Positions 1 through 6,925 of a stretch of DNA of 23,937 nt are shown piece by piece; the stretch's first letter is position 1, and every line of letters starts with the position of its first letter. Under the pieces are notes generated by a model that saw only the letters and a program-made list of their open reading frames with translations, was not told the origin of the DNA and made no database searches. The DNA lies in NCBI GenBank assembly GCA_002449575.1, contig DJXC01000179.1, forward strand, positions 1-23,937, written 5' to 3'. Source of the stretch: Ruminococcus sp. UBA7014 (GTDB lineage: Bacteria; Bacillota; Clostridia; Oscillospirales; Ruminococcaceae). The position numbers and the translations under genes were made by a program.

Positions 1-2
1 AA

Positions 3-206
3 AAATGTAATAATCTGAAAAAAATTATTCTCACTGCACCCGGAACAGGCGAAATCAAAATGAGAAATGTCATGAGAATTATAAATCAATTCCCGGAAAC
101 AGTAGAAATCATCCTGAAACTAGAACCGCCGAAACCTAAAATCAGAAAAAAAATTTATACATTCTCACCCCTGACAAAATCAGAAATTCAGAAACTCAGC
201 AGATAA
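3..206 (+). CDS. 3' fragment of a gene cut by the left edge; possibly DNA polymerase III subunit alpha C-terminus
   Basis: An open frame enters from the left edge and runs to a TAA at 204-206, giving at least 67 residues. The segment around residues 9-40 resembles the C-terminal OB-like region of DnaE-type polymerase III alpha subunits. There, a strand of the type IxLxxP is followed by a helix with VMRIINQFP and a strand with VEIILKLE, as in the family pattern 'VLxxFPGxxPVxLYFE'. The usual glycine after FP is replaced by glutamate, and the last 20 residues are lysine-rich and do not match the family ending I remember. The frame has the same codon style as its neighbours. The coding call is fairly safe because the frame stays open with sensible composition. 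The product is a guess from a short similarity and could be wrong. Confidence 0.4.
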   Translation, partial: KCNNLKKIILTAPGTGEIKMRNVMRIINQFPETVEIILKLEPPKPKIRKKIYTFSPLTKSEIQKLSR

Positions 207-213
207 ATCAATT

Positions 214-242
214 AGGCAGTTTGTATAAAAACCTCTTTTTTT
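214..242 (+). terminator. possible weak intrinsic terminator after the left-edge gene
   Basis: AGG (214-216) and TTT (220-222) can pair with AAA (227-229) and CCT (232-234) around a small internal loop, followed by seven T at 236-242. The stem is short, so this rests mainly on the T-run and on its place just after a stop codon and just before the next promoter. Confidence 0.3.
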
Positions 243-255
243 ACAAATCCGCTTA

Positions 256-284
256 TTGACAAATTGACAGATTTATGATAAAAT
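256..284 (+). promoter_or_regulatory. sigma-A promoter for pyrK-pyrD-ruvX, extended -10
   Basis: A perfect TTGACA at 256-261 is separated by exactly 17 bp from TAAAAT at 279-284. TG at 276-277 gives an extended -10 (TG-N-TAAAAT). A second TTGACA at 264-269 is too close to serve the same -10. Transcription would start near 291, leaving a leader of only about 35 nt before the pyrK ATG. That is too short for a PyrR-type attenuator. Confidence 0.8.
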
Positions 285-300
285 AAAGATATATCTAAAA

Positions 301-314
301 TCACAGAATTGTGA
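301..314 (+). promoter_or_regulatory. 5'UTR inverted repeat overlapping the pyrK ribosome binding site
   Basis: TCACA (301-305) and TGTGA (310-314) form a perfect 5-bp inverted repeat around the tetraloop GAAT. The right arm covers the start of GTGAGG, the only Shine-Dalgarno-like sequence for the ATG at 326. A hairpin here would hide the ribosome binding site; as double-stranded DNA it could instead be a small operator. The arrangement is visible in the sequence, but any function is inferred. Confidence 0.4.
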
Positions 315-325
315 GGTCATTGCTT

Positions 326-1096
326 ATGAAATATCTACAGGGAAATTATCCCATTATTCACAAACAGGCACTTGCTAAGGATGTCTACAGTCTGACTGTA
401 CTCTGTCCCGAAATTGCAGAAATCGCCTGTCCCGGACAATTTGTCCATATTCTGCCGAAAGGCTTCGGCTTGAGAAGACCTATTTCCATTGCCGGCATTG
501 ACAGGAAAAAAGGTACACTCCGGATTGTATTTGTCATCAAGCATCAGGGAACACAAGCAATCGCTGACCTGAATCAGGGTGACTATCTGGATATGATTGC
601 ACCACTCGGACACGGTTTCACACTTCTGCCCAATGCAGAACATGTTGTACTTGTCGGCGGTGGAATCGGCGTACCGCCGATGCTTCCGCTTGCAGCCTAC
701 TATCAGGAAAAAGCTGTTGCTGTCAGCGGTTTCCGGACATTTCAGCAGGTTATTTTACAGGAAGATTTACAGGCTTATGGCGCACAGACTATCTGCTGTA
801 CGGAAGACGGCTCTGCCGGAGATGTGAAGGGCTTTGTCACTGCCCCTCTTGAACAGTTGCTCAGTGAGGGAGCAGATGCCGTTTTCGCCTGCGGTTCGAT
901 TCCGATGCTCAAAGCCGTTGCAGAAGTCTGCATGAGAAATCAAACTTATTGTGAAGTCTCTCTTGAAGAACGCATGGCCTGTGGTGTCGGTGCTTGCCTG
1001 GGCTGTGCATGTAAAATTAAAAAAGACGGTCAGGAAGAATTTCTGCACGTCTGCAAAAATGGTCCTGTATTCAGGGCTGAGGAGGTGTGCTGGTAA
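326..1096 (+). CDS. pyrK: dihydroorotate dehydrogenase B, electron transfer subunit PyrK
   Basis: PyrK is the FAD and [2Fe-2S] subunit that passes electrons between NAD and the FMN of PyrD in de novo pyrimidine synthesis; it acts in the cytoplasm as part of a PyrD2-PyrK2 complex. The protein has 256 residues, normal for the family. RRPISI near residue 50 is the FAD-binding segment, GGGIGVPPM is the nucleotide-binding loop, and four cysteines at about 219, 224, 227 and 243 (C-x4-C-x2-C-x15-C) are the iron-sulphur ligands. I chose the ATG at 326 because GAGG at 313-316 lies 9 nt upstream. A GTG at 311 in the same frame would put the start inside that ribosome binding site. The stop overlaps the pyrD start by one base. 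The only GGCC of the window lies in this gene, at 976-979. Confidence 0.95.
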   Translation: MKYLQGNYPIIHKQALAKDVYSLTVLCPEIAEIACPGQFVHILPKGFGLRRPISIAGIDRKKGTLRIVFVIKHQGTQAIADLNQGDYLDMIAPLGHGFTLLPNAEHVVLVGGGIGVPPMLPLAAYYQEKAVAVSGFRTFQQVILQEDLQAYGAQTICCTEDGSAGDVKGFVTAPLEQLLSEGADAVFACGSIPMLKAVAEVCMRNQTYCEVSLEERMACGVGACLGCACKIKKDGQEEFLHVCKNGPVFRAEEVCW

Positions 1097-2007
1097 TGGC
1101 TGATTTATCTGTAAATATCTGTGGTATAGATTTTAAAAATCCAATTATCCCAGCTTCCGGAGTGTTCGGCTATGGCAGAGAATATGAAGAATTTTATCCT
1201 TTATCTGAACTCGGCGGCATCGCCACGAAAGGCACAACCGGACAAAAGCGCACCGGAAACCTTTCCCCCAGAATCGCCGAAACTCCGGCAGGAATGCTTA
1301 ATTCTGTCGGTTTACAGAATCCCGGCATTGATTACTTTATTCAGAACGAACTGCCGAATCTGCTCACAAAAGATACTGTCATTCTGGCAAATATCGCCGG
1401 AGCATCTGTAGAAGAATGCGCTGAAGTCGCTAAGAAATTAGACTCTACTGAGGTGCATATGATAGAATTAAATATTTCCTGTCCGAATGTAAAGCAGGGT
1501 GGTGCAGCGTTCGGCACTTCCTGTGAAATGGCAGAACAAGTTACCGCTGCTGTCAGAAAGGCAACGAAAAAGCCCTTAATCGTCAAACTGTCCCCGAATG
1601 TGACAAGTATTACAGATATTGCAAAAGCTGTTGAAGCCGCCGGAGCAGATGCTGTTTCGCTGATTAATACACTTCTTGGCATGAGAATCGACATCAGGAC
1701 AAAAAGACCAGTATTAAGAAATAATGTCGGCGGTCTGTCCGGTGCAGGTATTTTTCCGGTTGCTGTGCGTATGGTATGGCAGACTGCAAATGCTGTCAAG
1801 ATTCCTGTCATTGGCATGGGCGGTGTCAATACCGGTGAAGATGCGATTGAACTCATGATGGCTGGTGCTTCTGCTGTTCAGGTGGGTATGGCAGTTTTCA
1901 CTGACCCTTATGCGCCGATTAAGATAATTCATCAGATGCATGATTTCTTAGATGAAAATCATATCAGTTCTGTGCGTGATATTATCGGCACAGTGCAGCC
2001 ATGGTGA
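1096..2007 (+). CDS. pyrD: dihydroorotate dehydrogenase B, catalytic subunit (class 1B)
   Basis: This FMN enzyme oxidises dihydroorotate to orotate and hands electrons to PyrK, so that NAD is the final acceptor. The protein has 303 residues. It shows the substrate loop NISCPNVKQGG with the catalytic cysteine typical of class 1B enzymes, then KLSPNVT, and the C-terminal FMN phosphate-binding segments GMGGVNTG and AVQVGMAVF. The start is ATG 1096, whose A is also the last base of the pyrK TAA. GAGGAGGT at 1079-1086 is well placed for it, whereas a GTG at 1087 would be too close. Tight coupling to pyrK fits the need for equal subunit amounts. No other pyrimidine gene is in the window. Confidence 0.96.
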   Translation: MADLSVNICGIDFKNPIIPASGVFGYGREYEEFYPLSELGGIATKGTTGQKRTGNLSPRIAETPAGMLNSVGLQNPGIDYFIQNELPNLLTKDTVILANIAGASVEECAEVAKKLDSTEVHMIELNISCPNVKQGGAAFGTSCEMAEQVTAAVRKATKKPLIVKLSPNVTSITDIAKAVEAAGADAVSLINTLLGMRIDIRTKRPVLRNNVGGLSGAGIFPVAVRMVWQTANAVKIPVIGMGGVNTGEDAIELMMAGASAVQVGMAVFTDPYAPIKIIHQMHDFLDENHISSVRDIIGTVQPW

Positions 2008-2011
2008 TGCT

Positions 2012-2437
2012 ATGAAGATAATGGGTGTAGACTTCGGCGACTCCCGGACAGGTCTTGCCGTCTGTGACAAATCCGAATTTTTAGCTTCTCCGCTTTGCGT
2101 AATTCAGGAACAGGATTTTGAACTGTGCGCTCAGAAAGTCGCACAGCAGGCAAAAGAACAGAAAGCGGAATTCTTAGTTGTCGGCTATCCGAAAAATATG
2201 AACAACACCATCGGCGAACGTGCTGAAAAATGTCATGCATTCGCAGAATTATTACATGAACTGACCGGACTTGACTATGCTATGTGGGATGAAAGATGCA
2301 CAACAGTTTCAGCACATCAGTATTTAAACGTTACCAACACCAGAGGGAAAAAACGAAAAGCCGTTGTGGATGCCGTTGCAGCAACTATCATACTGGAAAG
2401 CTATCTTGGTTACCGCAAAAATCAGGGCAGAATCTAA
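2012..2437 (+). CDS. ruvX: Holliday junction resolvase-like protein RuvX/YqgF
   Basis: This is a 141-residue member of the YqgF/RuvX family, with an RNase H-like fold. Members are linked to Holliday junction resolution and to 16S rRNA pre-processing, and are usually essential. The acidic residues expected at the active site are visible: Asp in MGVDFGDSRTG near the N-terminus, DER in WDERCTT, and Asp in VVDAVAA near the C-terminus; VVGYPKNMN is also typical. The start lies 4 nt after the pyrD stop. There is no clear ribosome binding site, so translation is probably coupled to pyrD. An in-frame ATG 9 nt later is an alternative start. The gene ends inside the terminator hairpin region. Linkage to pyrKD is unusual, since in many Firmicutes ruvX sits near alaS. 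Confidence 0.9.
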   Translation: MKIMGVDFGDSRTGLAVCDKSEFLASPLCVIQEQDFELCAQKVAQQAKEQKAEFLVVGYPKNMNNTIGERAEKCHAFAELLHELTGLDYAMWDERCTTVSAHQYLNVTNTRGKKRKAVVDAVAATIILESYLGYRKNQGRI

Positions 2438-2455
2438 CTGTCCTGCCCTGTTTTC
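2423..2455 (+). terminator. intrinsic terminator after ruvX, apparently bidirectional
   Basis: CAGGGCAG (2423-2430) and CTGCCCTG (2443-2450) form a perfect 8-bp stem with a 12-nt loop containing the ruvX stop, followed by TTTTC on the plus strand. Read on the minus strand, the same stem is followed by A and then five T (2417-2421), so it also suits the converging minus-strand gene at 2456-2629. Confidence 0.8.
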
Positions 2456-2629
2456 TCACATCACGATAGAAGAAATATCATCCATTAAATTTTTTGCAGA
2501 TTTCAAAGTTCTGGCTGCATCTTTCCGGATATTTTTCTTCTTGCTTCCGGTGGTTTTCATCACCATAAATGCTGCTGAACCAACTGCCGCACCAATAGAA
2601 ACGCCTTTCCAGATGGCATTCATATTCAT
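2456..2629 (-). CDS. small YtxH-like membrane protein (57 aa)
   Basis: On the minus strand an ATG at 2629 follows a good ribosome binding site (AAAGGAGAT, about 2637-2646) and opens a 57-residue frame ending with TGA at 2458-2456. Residues 5-25 (IWKGVSIGAAVGSAAFMVM) form one glycine/alanine-rich hydrophobic segment. A lysine-rich patch (SKKKNIRKDAAR) and an amphipathic tail (LKSAKNLMDDISSI) follow. This is the pattern of YtxH-type small proteins: a short N-terminal membrane span and a charged helical cytoplasmic tail. I cannot assign a function. It is the only minus-strand gene in the window. The ribosome binding site, composition and shared terminator all support it being real. The family label is less certain than the gene. 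Confidence 0.75.
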   Translation of the reverse strand: MNMNAIWKGVSIGAAVGSAAFMVMKTTGSKKKNIRKDAARTLKSAKNLMDDISSIVM

Positions 2630-2653
2630 AGAAAATCATCTCCTTTCAAGATT

Positions 2654-2659
2654 ATTATA
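2654..2659 (-). promoter_or_regulatory. probable -10 box for the YtxH-like gene
   Basis: Read on the minus strand, this is a perfect TATAAT ending about 25 nt before the ATG, so the transcript would begin close to the ribosome binding site. No convincing -35 box is found 16-18 bp upstream (AAATAA at 17 bp), so the promoter call is tentative. Confidence 0.4.
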
Positions 2660-2706
2660 TCCCGAAAGCAGAAAGATTATTTTGGAAAAATCAGGTGAAA
2701 AAAATT

Positions 2707-3204
2707 ATGCTTCATATTGTTCTTGCAGAACCACAGATTCCTCAGAATACAGGCAATATCTCCAGAACCTGTGCTGTCACGGGTGCGGCTCTGCATTTAA
2801 TCAAGCCTTACGGCTTTGAAATTTCTGACAAAAATCTGAAACGTGCCGGGCTGGATTACTGGGATAAACTCACAATTTATGAATATCAAAATCTTGATGA
2901 GTTCATGCAGCAGCATCAGCAAGATAACATTTATTATTTCACAACAAAAAGCCGGACTTGTCACAGTGATGTGACTTATCCGGAAAAAGATATTTATTTA
3001 ATGTTCGGCAGAGAAGATGCCGGGCTGCCGGAAGATTTACTGGTTCAGCATCCGGAAACTGCTGTCCGCATTCCTATGCGCCCGACACTCCGGAGTCTGA
3101 ATTTATCGAACTCTGTAGCAATTGCTGCTTATGAAGTACTACGTCAGTGGGGCTATCCGGATATGACTTCACAGGGCAACCTGACAAAATATGAATGGGA
3201 GTAA
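2707..3204 (+). CDS. trmL: tRNA (cytidine/uridine-34-2'-O)-methyltransferase TrmL
   Basis: This is a SPOUT-class methyltransferase of the CspR/YibK/TrmL type, which methylates the ribose of the wobble base in some leucine tRNAs using S-adenosylmethionine. At 165 residues it is the normal minimal size, without an extra RNA-binding domain. The three family motifs are present in order: PQIPQNTGNISRTC at the N-terminus, FGREDAGLP near residue 100, and MRPTLRSLNLSNSVAIAAYE near the C-terminus, which forms the knotted cofactor site. The start is ATG 2707, because AGGTG at 2693-2697 is 9 nt upstream. A GTG at 2695 in the same frame falls within that site. The divergent small gene lies on the other side of a 77-bp gap. 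The next gene follows after 4 nt. Confidence 0.93.
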   Translation: MLHIVLAEPQIPQNTGNISRTCAVTGAALHLIKPYGFEISDKNLKRAGLDYWDKLTIYEYQNLDEFMQQHQQDNIYYFTTKSRTCHSDVTYPEKDIYLMFGREDAGLPEDLLVQHPETAVRIPMRPTLRSLNLSNSVAIAAYEVLRQWGYPDMTSQGNLTKYEWE

Positions 3205-3208
3205 TATT

Positions 3209-3910
3209 ATGATAAATCAAAAACCTTGTATCAAATTCAAACTGCTTGATAATCAGCCGGATATTTTCAGCAGTAAAGCCGGCGGACTGGGCTATATTCC
3301 TCATGACGGGGATTTTCCGATAGCTGAAGAAGGCAATCAGCTCAGACTATTAGCACAGATTGACTGTTCAGAAATTAATTTCGAGCCGTTTCCAAAATCC
3401 GGACTGTTGCAGTTCTGGATTCTCAATGATGAAGAATATGGCGGTTTTGACATCACCAAACAGGACACTTTCAGAGTAATTTACTATCCGGAAGTTGACA
3501 GGACTGTCACAAAAGAAGAAATTCAGAAAAAACTCATCAAATCTGAATATGATGAAGATGAATATAATATGCCTGTTTCCGGTGAATATGGCATGACATT
3601 TGAAACTGCCAAAAGCTATGAACGTCCAGATAGCGAAGCTGATGAAGAAGAATGGGATAAATATGGTGAATTTGTTGATGAAATTTTCAATCATCAAATT
3701 GGCGGTTATCCGTATTTTACACAGGATGACCCCAGAGAAGAAAATTCAAAGTATGATTTTCTGTTATTCCAGTTAGATTCAGATTATGATTCCGGTGAGA
3801 ATGACCGTGTGATGTGGGGAGATGCCGGAGTCGGAAATTTCTTCATCAATACAGAAAAGTTAAAAGCTCTTGATTTCTCTGATGTCCTGTATAACTGGGA
3901 TTGCTGTTGA
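3209..3910 (+). CDS. DUF1963 (YwqG-like) protein
   Basis: This 233-residue soluble protein has the layout of the DUF1963/YwqG family. An N-terminal GGLGYIPHDGDFP segment is followed by LRLLAQIDCSEI, then LLQFWILNDEEYGG, and a C-terminal half ending in the QDDPRE, LLFQLDSD, VMWGDAGVGNFFI pattern seen in that family. The biochemical role of the family is not established. The product is very acidic, with clusters such as YDEDEYN and EADEEEWD. The start is ATG 3209, preceded by GGGAG inside the end of trmL; an ATG at 3191 is possible but lies before that site. The 4-nt gap to trmL suggests cotranscription. There is no signal peptide or membrane segment. Confidence 0.8.
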   Translation: MINQKPCIKFKLLDNQPDIFSSKAGGLGYIPHDGDFPIAEEGNQLRLLAQIDCSEINFEPFPKSGLLQFWILNDEEYGGFDITKQDTFRVIYYPEVDRTVTKEEIQKKLIKSEYDEDEYNMPVSGEYGMTFETAKSYERPDSEADEEEWDKYGEFVDEIFNHQIGGYPYFTQDDPREENSKYDFLLFQLDSDYDSGENDRVMWGDAGVGNFFINTEKLKALDFSDVLYNWDCC

Positions 3911-3945
3911 TAAAAATAAATTGATTGCAGAAAGGATTGTTTCCC

Positions 3946-4815
3946 ATGGCTAAAATTAAATTAATGACTGATACGGCAAGCGACTTGCCACTGAAACAGG
4001 CAGAAGAACATAACATTGAATTATTAAGCTTCGGCATCGGTCTGAACGGAGAATCTTATCAGGAACAGCGTGACCTGTCAAAAGAAGAATTCTATGAAAT
4101 GATGGCACATTCTGATGAAATGCCCTCTACTTCACAGATAACAGTATTTACATTTCAGGAAGTTTTTCAGAAATGCTATGAAGAAGGCTATACAGATGTG
4201 ATTTATGTCAGCATCAATGCCAGCGGTTCGGCGACTTATCAGAATGCCCAGCAAGCTCGTGACATGCTCTATGAAGAAATTCCGGAAGCCAAATCTATGC
4301 ACATTTATATTATAGACGGCGAAAATTACACCATGTGTTACGGCTATCCGGTTCTGAAAGCTGCTGAAATGGCAGAACAAGGCGAATCTGTTGAAAAAAT
4401 TCTTGCTTATATCAAAGACTGGATTTCCAAAATCGGTGTGTATTTTACACCTATGACACTGAAATATGTCCGGAAATCCGGCAGACTGACCGCCGTTGCT
4501 GCATTCGCCGGAGAAGTTCTCGGCTTAAAGCCGATTATCCGCATTTCTCATGGTAAGATTTCTGCACCTGAAAAAGTCAGGGGTGAAAAAAATATCATTC
4601 CGAAGCTGACTGATAAAATTCTGAATGTTATGCTTCCGGATTCTCCCTATCTGATTATGCAGGGCGCAAAAAGCGAACTTGCTGACAAAGCCGAAGAAAT
4701 TCTGACACAAAAACTCGGTTATCCGCCTGTAGAACGTGTAAAAATCGGTTCGGCTGTGGCAGTCAATGCCGGATATGACTTAGTTGGCATTGCTGTGCTT
4801 GAAAAACAAAATTAA
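3946..4815 (+). CDS. DegV family protein (fatty-acid-binding, FakB-like)
   Basis: This 289-residue DegV/EDD-fold protein belongs to the family that binds a single fatty acid and presents it to the kinase FakA for phosphorylation. The family signatures are LMTDTASDLP at the N-terminus, MPSTSQITV near residue 60, the small-residue loop INASGSATYQNAQQA, and the conserved MTLKYVRKSGRL with a following GLKPIIRI segment. The ATG at 3946 has AAAGGA at 3931-3936; TTG codons upstream (3921, 3925) were not chosen. No FakA-like kinase gene is in the window, so if this is a FakB its partner is encoded elsewhere. Several FakB paralogues with different fatty-acid preference per genome are common in this phylum. 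Confidence 0.92.
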   Translation: MAKIKLMTDTASDLPLKQAEEHNIELLSFGIGLNGESYQEQRDLSKEEFYEMMAHSDEMPSTSQITVFTFQEVFQKCYEEGYTDVIYVSINASGSATYQNAQQARDMLYEEIPEAKSMHIYIIDGENYTMCYGYPVLKAAEMAEQGESVEKILAYIKDWISKIGVYFTPMTLKYVRKSGRLTAVAAFAGEVLGLKPIIRISHGKISAPEKVRGEKNIIPKLTDKILNVMLPDSPYLIMQGAKSELADKAEEILTQKLGYPPVERVKIGSAVAVNAGYDLVGIAVLEKQN

Positions 4816-4859
4816 TTTATCACTTAAAATAATTTTATAAATTTATAGGAGGGATTGCT

Positions 4860-5699
4860 ATGAAAATTCTGACACCTGAAAATCCGGAAGTGCTGTCCGC
4901 TGTCATCATGAAAGACGGCGAAATTATCGCCCGTACAGAAGAGGATGGTGTACTTTATCCGCAGTATTCGATTATGAAAAGCCTGATTTCTCTGCTTATC
5001 GGCAGACTTTGCGGAGAAGGTCAGCTGACTCCGAAAACAAAAGTCCGTCAATTGCTGCATACTGGTGCAGCAGCTATTTCAGATTTGACACTGGACGACC
5101 TGATGACAATGCGTTCCGGCATTAACTACAGACTATTATTTGATGACAGAAAAAACTATGAAGATTATCTGAAAGTCTGCTGTGAAGCGGCTGTTACTCC
5201 CCTCGGCGAAGGACAGGAACACCAGACATTTTTCTATAACAATGTCTGTGCCTATCTTGCCGGACGCATGGCAGAAGCAGAAGACGGCGACCCTCTGGAC
5301 AAACAGATAGTAAATTATCTGTTCAGCCCGTTAGGAATTACAGAATATGAATTTGAATATGACCCGCAGGGACATGTATTCGGCGCAAGCGGTCTGAAAC
5401 TGAAAACCGAAGATGTCGCCAAATTAGGCTGGGGCATGATGACAAATAAAATCTGTTCCAGAGGCTGGCTGAATGCCGCCACTAAACCACGTGTGGCAAC
5501 ACCTGAGCGGGTTCCCTACGGCTATTTCTTCTGGGTACTAGCAGACGGCAATTTCTATATGAGCGGCAAATGGGGACAGAAATGTTTTGTACTGCCGCAG
5601 TATCACGCTGTGATTGCAGTCAACTCAGATATGAAGGGCATAGATTCTTCTAATCGCTATATTATCCGGAAGCTTCTGCCGATTCTGAACGAAGCATGA
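4860..5699 (+). CDS. cytoplasmic serine hydrolase of the beta-lactamase/class C family
   Basis: This 279-residue protein has the serine beta-lactamase/penicillin-binding fold. The nucleophile motif is S37-I-M-K40, the second motif is Y126-N-N, and a third motif near residue 238 reads GKWGQ. In related serine hydrolases (Pfam Beta-lactamase) the third motif is usually GHGGQ, so the H-x-G triad appears as K-W-G, closer to the KTG of true beta-lactamases. There is no signal peptide or membrane span, so it is predicted to act in the cytoplasm, and a role in antibiotic resistance is unlikely. The start at 4860 has TAGGAGGG just upstream. Its stop overlaps the next gene (ATGA), a sign of coupled translation with a flavoprotein. 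The substrate is unknown. Confidence 0.85.
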   Translation: MKILTPENPEVLSAVIMKDGEIIARTEEDGVLYPQYSIMKSLISLLIGRLCGEGQLTPKTKVRQLLHTGAAAISDLTLDDLMTMRSGINYRLLFDDRKNYEDYLKVCCEAAVTPLGEGQEHQTFFYNNVCAYLAGRMAEAEDGDPLDKQIVNYLFSPLGITEYEFEYDPQGHVFGASGLKLKTEDVAKLGWGMMTNKICSRGWLNAATKPRVATPERVPYGYFFWVLADGNFYMSGKWGQKCFVLPQYHAVIAVNSDMKGIDSSNRYIIRKLLPILNEA

Positions 5700-6925
5700 G
5701 CAAAATTTTCAATCTGCTGATTATCGGCGGCGGTGCATCCGGACTTGCCGCCGCTGTCACAGCAGTTTCAATGGGACTTGAGCATATTGCTATTCTGGAA
5801 CGGCTTCCTCGTACCGGAAAGAAAATTCTCGCAACCGGGAACGGCAGATGCAATTTAAGCCATCAGCATATTACTGCTTCTGACTATCAGGGGAGTTATG
5901 ATGTGACCAGAATTCTGGAAAATTTCGGCAAGGCAGAAACTTTTTTTGAAACTCTGGGCTTATACTGCCGGACGGACGAACAAGGCAGAATCTACCCTTA
6001 CAGCATGAGTGCAAATGCTGTTCTTGATGCACTTCGTCTGCATTGTTCCGGCGTTCCGGAATTCTGCAATGAACAAGCCGTAAAATTGTTCTGTCAGAAC
6101 AAAATCTGGCATATCCTGACAGAAGCCGGAACAGAATATCTTTCCCGTTTCGTGATAGTTTCCACAGGCGGAACAGTTCAGCCGAAATTTGGTACAGACG
6201 GCAGTGCATTCAGAATGCTGAAAGAGCTGCATATTCCAGTGATACAGGGAAAGCCCATTCTCTGCCCCCTGCTGTCAGACAAGAACATTCTTCGTCCTCT
6301 GAAAGGTTTGCGGGTAAAAGGTTCTGTCAGTCTGTATCATAAAAATCAGATTATCAGAACTGAAACCGGTGAAATTCAGTTTACAGAACAGGCACTTTCC
6401 GGCATTTGTATTTTTAATTTATCCAGTTATCTGAAACATCAGTTTTCAGAATATCAGATTTCTGTAAACCTGTTTCCGGAACTGGAAATGACAGAAATCA
6501 TTGCAAGACTGTATCGCTGTCAGGCAGTACGCTGCACATGTGTCTGTGAAGATATGCTTTCCGGACTGATGCAGAAACCTCTGGCAAGAGCTGTTTTGAA
6601 ACAAATCGGAATCCGGTCGGATATGTCATGCAATCAGCTTTCTGATTTGCAGATTCGTCAGCTTGCCGGAATCTGTCATGATTTCCGGTTTCCGGTTCTG
6701 GGAACGGTGAAAGAACAGGCACAGGCTTCTGCCGGAGGGGTTTCCGGAACGGCTCTTGACAAACATTTACAGGTGAAAGCCTGTCCGGGATTATATATCA
6801 CCGGAGAAGCTGTTGATGTTCATGCACCCTGCGGAGGGTATCAGCTTCACTGGGCATGGGCAAGCGGTAATGCTGCCGGAAAAAACATTGCAGAAATACT
6901 TCATAATGCAGGAGAGAAATTTTGA
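5696..6925 (+). CDS. HI0933/YhiN-family FAD-dependent oxidoreductase
   Basis: This 409-residue flavoprotein of the HI0933/YhiN (BaiN-like) family begins with a Rossmann FAD motif, IIGGGASGLAAA. The family signature GKKILATGNGRCNLSH follows near residues 42-57. It closes with GGYQLHWAWASGNAAG, where the FAD is held again. Members have been linked to different reactions, including bile acid and aminoacetone oxidation, so I make no substrate claim. The start ATG at 5696 shares ATGA with the stop of the serine hydrolase, and its own stop overlaps the next start (TGATG), so three genes are translated as a chain. Pairing of this family with the next gene's family suggests a shared redox function. 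Confidence 0.9.
   Translation: MSKIFNLLIIGGGASGLAAAVTAVSMGLEHIAILERLPRTGKKILATGNGRCNLSHQHITASDYQGSYDVTRILENFGKAETFFETLGLYCRTDEQGRIYPYSMSANAVLDALRLHCSGVPEFCNEQAVKLFCQNKIWHILTEAGTEYLSRFVIVSTGGTVQPKFGTDGSAFRMLKELHIPVIQGKPILCPLLSDKNILRPLKGLRVKGSVSLYHKNQIIRTETGEIQFTEQALSGICIFNLSSYLKHQFSEYQISVNLFPELEMTEIIARLYRCQAVRCTCVCEDMLSGLMQKPLARAVLKQIGIRSDMSCNQLSDLQIRQLAGICHDFRFPVLGTVKEQAQASAGGVSGTALDKHLQVKACPGLYITGEAVDVHAPCGGYQLHWAWASGNAAGKNIAEILHNAGEKF

Noticed and set aside
311..325. GTG start for pyrK five codons upstream
   Set aside because: It would use the bases of the only plausible ribosome binding site as its start codon; ATG 326 is spaced correctly from that site.
1341..1856. 171-codon minus-strand frame opposite pyrD
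   Set aside because: It is antisense to the conserved FMN-binding core of PyrD, with no ribosome site and no domain.
2364..2819. 151-codon plus-strand frame running from ruvX through the small minus-strand gene into trmL
   Set aside because: It crosses a strong terminator and overlaps three better-supported genes in other frames. The minus-strand frame has the ribosome site and protein-like pattern.
4799..4830. possible promoter before the serine hydrolase (TTGAAA and TAAAAT)
   Set aside because: The spacing is 20 bp, outside the normal range, and the region is so A+T-rich that chance matches are expected.
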